From: Veillonella sp. 3891
GTDB lineage: Bacteria > Bacillota > Negativicutes > Veillonellales > Veillonellaceae
Reading direction: 5' to 3'
NCBI RefSeq assembly: GCF_003992315.1
Contig: NZ_RQVE01000003.1
Coordinates: forward strand, 62,001 to 126,000
Length of the DNA: 64,000 nt
The position numbers and the translations under genes are program-made. The notes beneath the pieces are model-generated. The model worked only from the letters and a program-made list of their open reading frames with translations. It had not been told where the DNA came from and searched no databases. Every line of letters starts with the position of its first letter. Within the stretch, counting starts at the first letter, position 1. Positions 29,814 to 37,860 of this stretch are shown in pieces.

Positions 29814-30257
29814 ATGAATTTATTATTTGTTTGTACAGGGAATACCTGTCGTAGTCCCATGGGGGAAGGAATTGCTCGTGCTGTTGGACGTGACCTTGGT
29901 ATAGAGGTGGTAACTTTATCCACAGGTTTATTTTGTGTGCCAGGGGCTAAGGTGAGTGACGAAGCTGTGGAGGCAGTTCGAGAATTAGTAGGCGAAGATA
30001 TTAGCGAGCACAGTTCTCGACCATTAAAAGTAGATTTTGTGAAAGCCGCAGATTATGTATTGGCGATGACAGAGGACCATAAAAAAATATTACTTCGCCA
30101 ATTTCCTTTCGACAGTAAAAAAATTATGACCCTTGCTGAATTTGCTGGCGAAGTAGGCGATGTAGAAGACCCATTTGGACAATCTCAAGAAGTATATACA
30201 AAAACAGCGGAACAGATTGTGCGGTATGTACAACAAGGGCTTGCATTACATAAATAA
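29814..30257 (+). CDS. Low-molecular-weight phosphatase, probable protein-arginine phosphatase (YwlE type)
   Basis: 147 residues with the P-loop LLFVCTGNTCRSPMGEG. Tyrosine phosphatases of this fold normally have an isoleucine before the second cysteine (GNICR); threonine at this position (GNTCR) is the feature that makes B. subtilis YwlE specific for phosphoarginine. The general acid loop reads VEDPFGQSQEVY. The neighbours Sua5 and rpiB are the same as for ywlE. The arginine specificity is thus inferred from one residue and context. A kinase partner is not in the window. Confidence 0.88.
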   Translation: MNLLFVCTGNTCRSPMGEGIARAVGRDLGIEVVTLSTGLFCVPGAKVSDEAVEAVRELVGEDISEHSSRPLKVDFVKAADYVLAMTEDHKKILLRQFPFDSKKIMTLAEFAGEVGDVEDPFGQSQEVYTKTAEQIVRYVQQGLALHK

Positions 30258-30449
30258 GAATGTTCAATTTGGGTCATCAAATAGATTGGATACCATAGTA
30301 TATAAAGAATACTATAATTGGTTGTATGTATACATCAACAATGCGGATATGTATCCATAATAGAGGCATGTATGAACAATATACGCGTATAGAGGTATTA
30401 TTGATAAGATACTGTTTTATGAACCTAGTATTACATAAAGGAGGACAAA

Positions 30450-30887
30450 ATGAAAGTAGCAGTTGGTTGTGATCATGGTGGATTTCATTTGAAAGAGGCT
30501 ATTAAAAGCTTACTAGAAAAACAAGGTATTGAGTACAAAGATTTTGGAACATACTCCACAGATTCTATGGATTATCCAGATGTGGCTAAACCATTGGCAG
30601 AAGCAGTAGCAGCAGGTGAATTTGACCGTGGTATTTTGACATGTGGTACAGGTATTGGAATCGGTATTGCAGCGAATAAGGTAAAAGGCATTCGTGCTGC
30701 ATTATGTCATGATACATTCTCTGCCCATGCTAGCCGTGAGCATAACAATGCAAATGTGCTCACTATGGGTGAACGTGTTATTGGTCAAGGCTTGGCATTA
30801 GATATCGTCGACATTTGGTTACATACTGAATTTGAAGGCGGTCGTCATGCAAAACGTGTGGATAAAATCTCCGCTATTGAAGAATAA
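30450..30887 (+). CDS. rpiB: Ribose 5-phosphate isomerase B
   Basis: Interconverts ribose 5-phosphate and ribulose 5-phosphate (145 residues). VAVGCDHGGFHLKE at the N-terminus and the catalytic cysteine in ILTCGTGIGIGIAANK are diagnostic; the HDTFSAHASREHNNANVLTMG segment completes the active site. AGGAGG precedes the ATG. It is the last housekeeping gene before the accessory island. Confidence 0.95.
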   Translation: MKVAVGCDHGGFHLKEAIKSLLEKQGIEYKDFGTYSTDSMDYPDVAKPLAEAVAAGEFDRGILTCGTGIGIGIAANKVKGIRAALCHDTFSAHASREHNNANVLTMGERVIGQGLALDIVDIWLHTEFEGGRHAKRVDKISAIEE

Positions 30888-30901
30888 TACAAAATAATAA
30901 T

Positions 30902-30956
30902 ATCGAACAAAATAACGGCTAGTCCTAAAATGGGACTAGTCGTTTTTATGTTCGAT
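30902..30956 (+). terminator. Terminator after rpiB with outer stem
   Basis: The inner stem CGGCTAGTCC (30916-30925) with GGGACTAGTCG (30932-30942) is followed by TTTTT; an outer pair ATCGAACA (30902-30909) with TGTTCGAT (30949-30956) closes it. Confidence 0.8.
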
Positions 30957-30997
30957 GTAAGATGTACCTAGTCAATTCTTTTGGTTTGTACATGGTA

Positions 30998-31083
30998 GTA
31001 CTACCAAAGAAACTACTACAAAAACTACCACGAAATCTACTACGAAAACTATCACCAAAACTATCACCAAAACTATTACTAAA
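30998..31083. repeat. Degenerate 12-bp tandem repeat
   Basis: About seven units related to AAACTATCACCA; two adjacent copies at 31046-31057 and 31058-31069 are identical. The unit length is a multiple of three and one frame reads repeated Thr-Thr/Ile-Thr-Lys without a good start codon. It lies at the left boundary of the accessory island. The gap from 30957 to 31280 otherwise shows nothing I can name. Confidence 0.7.
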
Positions 31084-31280
31084 CAATCTTAAAAAAACAA
31101 TATTTTATCTATAAACCTATTTACAATGACAAAATATGTCATTCTGCTTTTGTATAGTATACATATAGAAGTTGCCAAACCCTATTACATGAGAGAATAA
31201 GCTTTCATAAAGAAGAGGTGGCAAACGATAGGTTTAGGGTTCTGAGAAACCAAGTTATTTGTATAATACAGGAGGCTAGT

Positions 31281-32210
31281 ATGAGTCGTAACAATGAAAG
31301 TGTAGACATTTCAGCAATTTTAGATGCCATTAAGGAAGCAAAAAGTTCTTTACAGGACATTATTGATGATATTCAAGATTCTGATTCAATAGAAGAAACT
31401 GTAAATGATGAAGTGTACTATTCTGGTTTAGATGTACCGTATGATGTATTAGACGAAGAGTTTAAAGAAAAGAAAGAGGCTAAGAAAGTAGCGGCTAAGG
31501 TGTTACAAGACTCTGTTTTTGAACCGATGATGTCCGAATTGAAACAATCTATTATCAATTATGTAAATCATACTGTATGGTATTATGAAGGTCGATTAGG
31601 AGATTGGATGAATAAGGTTTCTAAATACAGTATCTTACAAGATCTTGTGGATAGTGCTAGGTCGGAATGTTTTGATTTAGTAAATCGAAGAGATTATTAT
31701 GAAAGCTTCAATGAACGAGTTGAAGACGTGTTAAGTGAATTACGTAAAGCAATTATGCTTGAATCAGACGGTAGTATCGTATTGGATGCCTCTTTCAAAA
31801 CCTGTGATATTACAGTGGATGCGGAAGAAAGCTTAGAGGCTCTGGAGGCATTATATAAGGGAGAAGGATGGATTCAAGAGTTTATGGCTACAGTACGGAA
31901 AGAGAATGAGCTTTTAGATACTCAAATTGACAATATATTAGAATCGGACACGGAGTTTGATGATGACGATGCACAGATACATATTTGGAAAATCTCACAA
32001 ACGATGCTTGAATATGAATATGAAAGTTTACAACAAGATTTAGAGTTTACATCTATTATGGGATTTGAGCCATTACAAGATATGGTGGATGACTTAATTC
32101 GGGTAAAACCTGCTAAAGAATATGAAGAAAAATTAGAAGCCCTATTAAGAGACCGATTTGCACTAGTGAATGAAAAAATCCAAGAATTGCGCATGGATGT
32201 GTCTTGGTAA
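31281..32210 (+). CDS. Unknown acidic helical protein at the island's left end
   Basis: 309 residues, highly acidic and predicted all-helical (for example IDDIQDSDSIEETVNDEVYY and LESDTEFDDDDAQ). No family recognised, no signal or membrane segment. The start at 31281 has AGGAGG 6 bp upstream; an upstream GTG at 31218 is less likely. It may belong functionally with the dynamin-like genes that follow, as the orientation is the same, but spacing to the next genes (about 180 bp each) suggests separate transcription. Confidence 0.65.
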   Translation: MSRNNESVDISAILDAIKEAKSSLQDIIDDIQDSDSIEETVNDEVYYSGLDVPYDVLDEEFKEKKEAKKVAAKVLQDSVFEPMMSELKQSIINYVNHTVWYYEGRLGDWMNKVSKYSILQDLVDSARSECFDLVNRRDYYESFNERVEDVLSELRKAIMLESDGSIVLDASFKTCDITVDAEESLEALEALYKGEGWIQEFMATVRKENELLDTQIDNILESDTEFDDDDAQIHIWKISQTMLEYEYESLQQDLEFTSIMGFEPLQDMVDDLIRVKPAKEYEEKLEALLRDRFALVNEKIQELRMDVSW

Positions 32211-32333
32211 TAATTGTATATAAGCATTTGGTACATGTACTCTAGTTAGGAACCATGAAGAGTATCGTTGATATTCTAAATAGGGTATATAGAGATGATT
32301 ACCTATGTAACATCTAGTAGAAGTAATAGTCGT

Positions 32334-32358
32334 CTTGCTCTAGATATGTATCTTGAGC
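32334..32358. repeat. Short hairpin before the second island gene
   Basis: CTTGCTC and AGAT pair with ATCT and GAGCAAG around a 4-nt loop. No T-run follows. It could be a regulatory hairpin in the leader of the gene at 32389. Confidence 0.4.
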
Positions 32359-32388
32359 AAGACCATTTTAAGAGAAGGAGAAATTAGC

Positions 32389-32943
32389 ATGTGGGGTACA
32401 TTAGAAACGATAGGATGTACAATTTTACGGTCTTGGGGTGTGAAAGTGATTTCAGAAAATGAACGGGTAGAAGCGTATGCAAAAGGAGAGGCTGAAGCAG
32501 AACGAATCTTTAAGCCGATTTATGAACAAATTCTTAGAGCATACGATAAAGAAGACTTTCAGATTGAATTGAACCGCAAAGAGTTTGAACATAAAGAATC
32601 GGTATTGAAAGATATACATATGGACTTGGGTATGAGCTCCATAACATCGGTAGGTGCTTTGTCTAACTTTTGTAAAACCCCTGAGTATATGAACGTTAAA
32701 TTTATTGGCAAAGAAGATGTCCAAGAGTACAAAGAGGCTAAAGAAGAAGGGTATCGTAATAAAATTTCTGAGTACGAAAAGAGCATACAAGATGCTACCG
32801 ATCGATTGACTGAGTTAATTACAAAAAAAGTGATGAAAAAACATGAACAAGATGCCAAAATAGAAGAATATAAAAAAGCTATACGAGACTATGTGAAAGA
32901 GTTGGAAAAGCAGGCGGTGCAGAATGTGGTGGGGAAGTTATAA
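32389..32943 (+). CDS. Unknown coiled-coil protein
   Basis: 184 residues. The N-terminus (MWGTLETIGCTILRSWGVKV) may be amphipathic; the C-terminal two thirds form a charged helix with coiled-coil character (ISEYEKSIQDATDRLTELIT...). No known family. AAGGAG lies 8 bp before the ATG at 32389; an in-frame upstream start at 32353 is unlikely. Placed just before the two dynamin-like GTPases, with which a helical partner would make sense. Confidence 0.6.
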   Translation: MWGTLETIGCTILRSWGVKVISENERVEAYAKGEAEAERIFKPIYEQILRAYDKEDFQIELNRKEFEHKESVLKDIHMDLGMSSITSVGALSNFCKTPEYMNVKFIGKEDVQEYKEAKEEGYRNKISEYEKSIQDATDRLTELITKKVMKKHEQDAKIEEYKKAIRDYVKELEKQAVQNVVGKL

Positions 32944-33120
32944 GAGGGACTTTATAGTTTTTATGTATAATATGTATGAGTAAACATAAAGTATGTATGA
33001 TATAATGAAAATAATAATGAAGTTTTAAAGTTTTATGAGAGCGCAAACCTATAATATAAGGGGGAGAGAAAAACTAATATATTTTTATTAATTTTTTACA
33101 AAAAGGAATTGGGTTAGTGT

Positions 33121-34413
33121 ATGGATATTAATAAATTAGTTTTAAGTCAATATATCAAATCGCATCCTATAACTAGTGCGAAGAAGTATATGAGAAGAAA
33201 TTACTTTTTAACTTTACAGTATCTTGTTACCTCAAGTGAACAGCAAGATTTATGGTCGAATAAGGTTATGGAACTCTATAGGAGTCAATGGAATCAATCT
33301 GATCAAACAGAACCGTATAAATCTGTGGGATTTATAACTAGAATGATTATAAGGAAATATAAGTTCAATCTATTGTTAGATGCTCTTTTCATATCAGCAT
33401 TTTCAGATAGAAAATTTGGAGAGAATTTAGCTCATTCGTTTTTACTTATTTATGGAAAGAAATATTCTAAAAAAGTAAATATGATATTGTCAGTATTCTA
33501 TAGTGGATATGAGGATTTTCTTAAAACTAAGATAAAAGAGATTGATAAAATTCTACCTATACTTTGCAAAAATCGAGATTTTTACAATCGTATAGCTAAA
33601 AAAGTCATCATTACAGCGAATATGAGTGCTGGAAAGTCTACCCTTTTGAATGCATTAGTTGGAAAAAATATAAATAAAGTTCAAAATATGGCTTGTACAG
33701 CAAAAGTACATTATATTTATAATAAATCTAATGAAGATGATTTAATTTATGAGTGGGATCACGATTTAGAATTAGATGCAACCTATGAAATTTTAATGGA
33801 TGATAACCATAGTAATGAAACTTCTGACATTCATGTGGGAACTAGGTTTAGGTCTATAGTTGATGTTGATGAAAAAGTGTGCTTTATAGATACACCAGGT
33901 GTAAATTTTTCTATGGATGAGTCACATAAAGAGATTGCTAATATAGCGATACAAACAATGGAGTGTGATTTGCTGATATATTTGTTAAATGGTGAAAACT
34001 TATGCGCAGAAGACGATTTAGAACATTTAGAGTTTGTACATAAGAACTATAAAGGACCTATTATATTTCTAGTTAATAAAATGGATACGTATAGAAAAGG
34101 TGATGACTCTATTTCAGATACTATAAAGAAAGTAACGAGCTTTTTATCTGAAATAGGCTATGTAGACCCTAAGGTTTATCCAATATCTGCATATGCAGCA
34201 CAACTGGGAAAACAAGCGATTTTTGAAGGCATAGAAGATGAAGAAGAGCAAGATTCGTTAAATACATTCCATAGAAAACTAAAAAAACCAGAATTTTCTT
34301 ATTATACATATTATCCAGTAGAGGTCGATATATCGGAATATGAAAATAGAGAAGAGTATGAGCTATTAAAAAATAGTGGAATCTTACATTTAGAAAAAAT
34401 GATTTATGGGTAA
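33121..34413 (+). CDS. Dynamin-like GTPase 1 (short form)
   Basis: A 430-residue large-GTPase-like protein. The G1 loop is TANMSAGKSTLLNALVG near residue 166, the G3 motif FIDTPG near 257 and the G4 motif LVNKMD near 319. About 160 helical residues precede the GTPase domain, but the long C-terminal stalk of bacterial dynamins is missing, so it may need the next protein as partner. Codon use is visibly AT-rich (many AGA, ATA, TTA). It is followed after 17 bp by a longer GTPase with the same motifs; paired unequal dynamin-like proteins are known in bacteria. Confidence 0.82.
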   Translation: MDINKLVLSQYIKSHPITSAKKYMRRNYFLTLQYLVTSSEQQDLWSNKVMELYRSQWNQSDQTEPYKSVGFITRMIIRKYKFNLLLDALFISAFSDRKFGENLAHSFLLIYGKKYSKKVNMILSVFYSGYEDFLKTKIKEIDKILPILCKNRDFYNRIAKKVIITANMSAGKSTLLNALVGKNINKVQNMACTAKVHYIYNKSNEDDLIYEWDHDLELDATYEILMDDNHSNETSDIHVGTRFRSIVDVDEKVCFIDTPGVNFSMDESHKEIANIAIQTMECDLLIYLLNGENLCAEDDLEHLEFVHKNYKGPIIFLVNKMDTYRKGDDSISDTIKKVTSFLSEIGYVDPKVYPISAYAAQLGKQAIFEGIEDEEEQDSLNTFHRKLKKPEFSYYTYYPVEVDISEYENREEYELLKNSGILHLEKMIYG

Positions 34414-34430
34414 AACAAAGGAGAAGTATT

Positions 34431-36713
34431 ATGCGTGAAGTTTATATCCAGTATAATCCTTACAAGGTAATGACAGAAGTATTGATTGATGGACAACCGG
34501 TAAAACAAAATAGTAAGTTGAGAATCTCGGAGGGAAAGAGATTACAAGAGTGGGTGGATGAATTACCTAATAGATTAGTAGATGAATGTGCAACTAAACA
34601 ATTTAACTTAACATTTCATGGTACAACATTTGATTATGAAGATGTTGTATGTATTGCAAATGAGGCAAAAAAAAGGAATATTGACATACATTTGAATCAT
34701 AAACCAGCAAAGGAAATTGCACAAAAAGAAGAGCAGATTGCAAAGATATTTGAAAAAATTAAAACAGGACCTATAGATTCATTAAGAGAAAAGTCTGTTA
34801 TTAATGCGTTTGAAAAGGCCTTCTCAAGTGATTTTGAGGTCAATGTAATTGCGACTATGAGTTCAGGTAAATCCACATTAGTTAATGCATTATTAGGTGA
34901 AGATTTAATGCCATCTAAAAATGCTGCTTGTACGGCAATTATTACAAAGATTAAAGATAATGATAAGGACGAATTTACAGCTTCTGTATATAATAAGGAA
35001 GGTAAGTTAATAGAAGAGGTTCCTAACTTAACAAGAGATGATATGGAGAAGTTTAATGCCGATACATCTGTTGGAACGATTGAAATAGAAGGAAATATAC
35101 CGTTTGTAGGGGCTGATGATATGGCATTAGTTCTTATTGACACACCTGGTACGAATAACTCTCAAGATAGAGCTCATAAAGAAACAACTTATACATTATT
35201 GGATGAGTCATCAAAGACGTTAATATTGTATATTTTAAATGCAACACAATTACAAACGAACGATGACAAAACGTTGCTTTCTGATGTAGCTAAAAGTATG
35301 AAAAGTGGTGGAAAGCAATCTAGGGATCGATTTATCTTTGTATTAAATAAAGCAGATGCATATGATATAAAAAAAGAACCTCTTGATATTATATTAGAGG
35401 ATGCTAAATTATACTTAGAAAATCAAGGCATTGAAAATCCAGCTATTTATCCAATTTCTGCAAAAACAGCACTAGATATTAGAACTATATTAGGAAAGTC
35501 TGATGATGAGGAAGATATAGAAACTGTAAATAGTTTAATGAAAAAATATACTGTATTTAATAAAGATAACCAACGCAGCTTTGAACTACGTGCACCACTT
35601 CCTAAATCAGTTAAAGATAATATTCAAGAAAGACTTGATTCTGCAATAAAAAATGAAGATATTCCTATGCAATCTCTTATTCATTGCGGTATGATTTCTT
35701 TAGAAGAGGCTATTCGATTGTATGTTTTAAAATATGCAAAAACTGCAAAAATAAAAAATGTAGTTGACTCTTTCCGTGGAAAACTTGAAAGCCAACAAGC
35801 TATGGATAATTTGGCGAAAGAAATTCGGGAGAATAAGTCTGAACGAGAAGAAATAAAAAAACAGATTAATTCTGTAAAAGAAAAGCTAAATGATGGTAAG
35901 AAAGCCAATGAGTTCAAGTCGACAATTAGCACTTTAAATGAGAAAACAATTACAGCGGTAGTAGAAGATGCACAGCATATTTTAAGTGAGGCTGCGGGTC
36001 AAGTAAGAAGTTATATTGATCAATATAGAGGTCAAAATCGAGTAGGAAAAAGAGAGGCAGCGAAAAAAGCAAGAGAACTGAAAAAGAGTGTTGAAGATAT
36101 TCAAGTTAAAGTAAAGGTCGCATTAGATAACTTAATTTCTAATCAATTTCAAGGCGAATTAGAATATGTTTTTGTAGAATATCAAAATAGACTTAAAGGT
36201 CTCGTTGAAGGTGTTGGGGACTACAAATTAGATTTAAACCTTACAACTATTATGAAGGATCAATTAGAAGTTGATTTAGACCAAGTTTTAGATAATTCAA
36301 CTAGAGTCGTTCGTGAAGTTGTTGAAGAAAGATGGGTAGCAAACACTAATAAGAAATGGTATAAACCCTGGACATGGTTTGATGATGCTGGATACTATGA
36401 AGATGTTTATGATAATGTTGAATATGTAGATTTAGGGCAATTTGCTGATACGTATTTAGAACCATTTGAAACTTCATTGTATAAAAATGTTGAAGATACT
36501 ATTGCATATGCTAAAGATGAAAGTGAAAAACTAAGAGTTAATTGTCTGAAAAAATTTGAAGACTTAGATAAGGTGTTGGAACAAAAATTGGAAGAGTTAG
36601 AAAGTTACACAAAAGATGATGAATCTTTAAAAGTTAAAATTCAGGAAGCAGAATCTCGTCTTGAATGGATTAAAGGGATATTAAAAGAAGTTGATGCGAT
36701 TCTAGAAATTTAG
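34431..36713 (+). CDS. Dynamin-like GTPase 2 (long form)
   Basis: 760 residues. The G1 loop is IATMSSGKSTLVNALLG near residue 141, G3 LIDTPGTNNSQD near 237 and G4 VLNKADAYD near 306. From about residue 440 to the end it is a long helical and coiled-coil stalk, including a Trp-rich segment (KKWYKPWTWFDDAGYYED) that could touch membrane. Bacterial dynamins of this type remodel membranes; LeoA of E. coli is linked to toxin secretion by vesicles. An AAGGAG site precedes the ATG. Together with gene 1 it probably forms a hetero-complex (inference). Confidence 0.85.
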   Translation: MREVYIQYNPYKVMTEVLIDGQPVKQNSKLRISEGKRLQEWVDELPNRLVDECATKQFNLTFHGTTFDYEDVVCIANEAKKRNIDIHLNHKPAKEIAQKEEQIAKIFEKIKTGPIDSLREKSVINAFEKAFSSDFEVNVIATMSSGKSTLVNALLGEDLMPSKNAACTAIITKIKDNDKDEFTASVYNKEGKLIEEVPNLTRDDMEKFNADTSVGTIEIEGNIPFVGADDMALVLIDTPGTNNSQDRAHKETTYTLLDESSKTLILYILNATQLQTNDDKTLLSDVAKSMKSGGKQSRDRFIFVLNKADAYDIKKEPLDIILEDAKLYLENQGIENPAIYPISAKTALDIRTILGKSDDEEDIETVNSLMKKYTVFNKDNQRSFELRAPLPKSVKDNIQERLDSAIKNEDIPMQSLIHCGMISLEEAIRLYVLKYAKTAKIKNVVDSFRGKLESQQAMDNLAKEIRENKSEREEIKKQINSVKEKLNDGKKANEFKSTISTLNEKTITAVVEDAQHILSEAAGQVRSYIDQYRGQNRVGKREAAKKARELKKSVEDIQVKVKVALDNLISNQFQGELEYVFVEYQNRLKGLVEGVGDYKLDLNLTTIMKDQLEVDLDQVLDNSTRVVREVVEERWVANTNKKWYKPWTWFDDAGYYEDVYDNVEYVDLGQFADTYLEPFETSLYKNVEDTIAYAKDESEKLRVNCLKKFEDLDKVLEQKLEELESYTKDDESLKVKIQEAESRLEWIKGILKEVDAILEI

Positions 36714-36720
36714 GAAAAAT

Positions 36721-37275
36721 ATGGAAATTTCAAATAAATTTAAAGATGCGGTAAGAGAAAAAGATATAGTAAAGATTCGGGTTATGTTAAAAAATGGTTT
36801 ACTTATAGATACTACTTTTCGCGTATTTGAAAGTATGAAATTATATGCCGAATCCCAAAATGTGAATTTTTGGGCAGTACCTCAACAACCGGTAAATAAA
36901 AAAATAGAATCTTCATGGTCTAAATCTCTTTTGGATGAAGAATTAGCAATTTTAATTCGAGACTTTACAGAAGAACGATTGGAATATATAAAGTTACTTA
37001 TTAGACATTTATATGGGGCAGAACAAATAGCGGAAACTAAAAATATATCTAATAGTCCATATAGATCTATAAATCAAAAGTACGACCCAGTAAAGAGGGG
37101 GAAAAAAGATAATCGTCCATATTATAACGTGCTCGAGAGAAAAGCTAAATCTATTCAACGAATTATTAATGAATCTACAAGAATAAAGGCTTGGAAAAAA
37201 GAAGATATTAGGAATATTTTAAAATATGCTAATGAAATAGAGGCTGCATGTGTTGAGATTTTAAAGGAGGAATAA
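36721..37275 (+). CDS. Small island protein, paralogue 1
   Basis: 184 residues, family not recognised. The N-terminus (FKDAVREKDIVKIRVMLKN, then LLID) is clearly related to the next gene (VIKAVQEGNRTKVKVMLKN, LLID), and a second shared block is ELAILIRDFTEERLEYIKLLIR. The first helices resemble an ankyrin-like or TPR-like pair, but there are too few repeats to claim either. It lies 7 bp after dynamin 2 and 2 bp before its paralogue, so it belongs to the same operon. Confidence 0.65.
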   Translation: MEISNKFKDAVREKDIVKIRVMLKNGLLIDTTFRVFESMKLYAESQNVNFWAVPQQPVNKKIESSWSKSLLDEELAILIRDFTEERLEYIKLLIRHLYGAEQIAETKNISNSPYRSINQKYDPVKRGKKDNRPYYNVLERKAKSIQRIINESTRIKAWKKEDIRNILKYANEIEAACVEILKEE

Positions 37276-37277
37276 TT

Positions 37278-37805
37278 ATGGCAATTTCAGAAGAAGTAAT
37301 AAAAGCCGTTCAAGAAGGCAATCGAACAAAGGTAAAAGTTATGTTGAAGAATAGACTATTAATTGATTTAGGTGGCAATGTATTTCAAGAGCATTTGGAA
37401 TATGTGAAACGTAACATGCCTAGTTTAATTGTGGAACATGATGGAGAAGTATTAAAGAAATCTGAAGAGTGGACTGATGATTATGCTAATATTCAGCTTG
37501 CAAAATTAATTACCAATTTTTCATTGGAACGAATTGATCTATTAGTAAGAATGTTACCGATACTAGATGCCAAAAAAGCTCAGACTCAATCTACAAATAG
37601 TATCAATAATGGAAAGAAGTCAACACGAACTGTGGTACGAAGACCATCTACAAAAAGAGATGCAGGATTAGCGATGTGTGTACTAGGTACAATTGCCGCA
37701 GCTACTGGAATAGCATTAAAAACATCTATTGCAGTACCATTAGTAGGAGGTGCAGCTGTAGTGGCAGGTGTTGCAATGTGCTTATCTGAAGATGAGGAAA
37801 AATAA
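37278..37805 (+). CDS. Small island protein, paralogue 2 with C-terminal membrane segments
   Basis: 175 residues. The N-terminal 100 residues are a paralogue of the preceding protein; a basic linker (KKSTRTVVRRPSTKRDAG) then leads to two hydrophobic stretches (LAMCVLGTIAAATGIAL and IAVPLVGGAAVVAGVAMCL) forming a likely membrane hairpin or tail anchor. This would tether the complex to the membrane. AAGGAGG lies before the ATG. Function unknown. Confidence 0.65.
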   Translation: MAISEEVIKAVQEGNRTKVKVMLKNRLLIDLGGNVFQEHLEYVKRNMPSLIVEHDGEVLKKSEEWTDDYANIQLAKLITNFSLERIDLLVRMLPILDAKKAQTQSTNSINNGKKSTRTVVRRPSTKRDAGLAMCVLGTIAAATGIALKTSIAVPLVGGAAVVAGVAMCLSEDEEK

Positions 37806-37860
37806 TTAAGGTATTTCATTTAGATGTTTGAATGCTACCGTTTGATAGGGAGAGTAGTGT

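Noticed and set aside
30258-30449. A coding region or riboswitch between the phosphatase gene and rpiB
   Set aside because: Only a short frame without ribosome-binding site and no stable conserved structure; AT-rich leader sequence.
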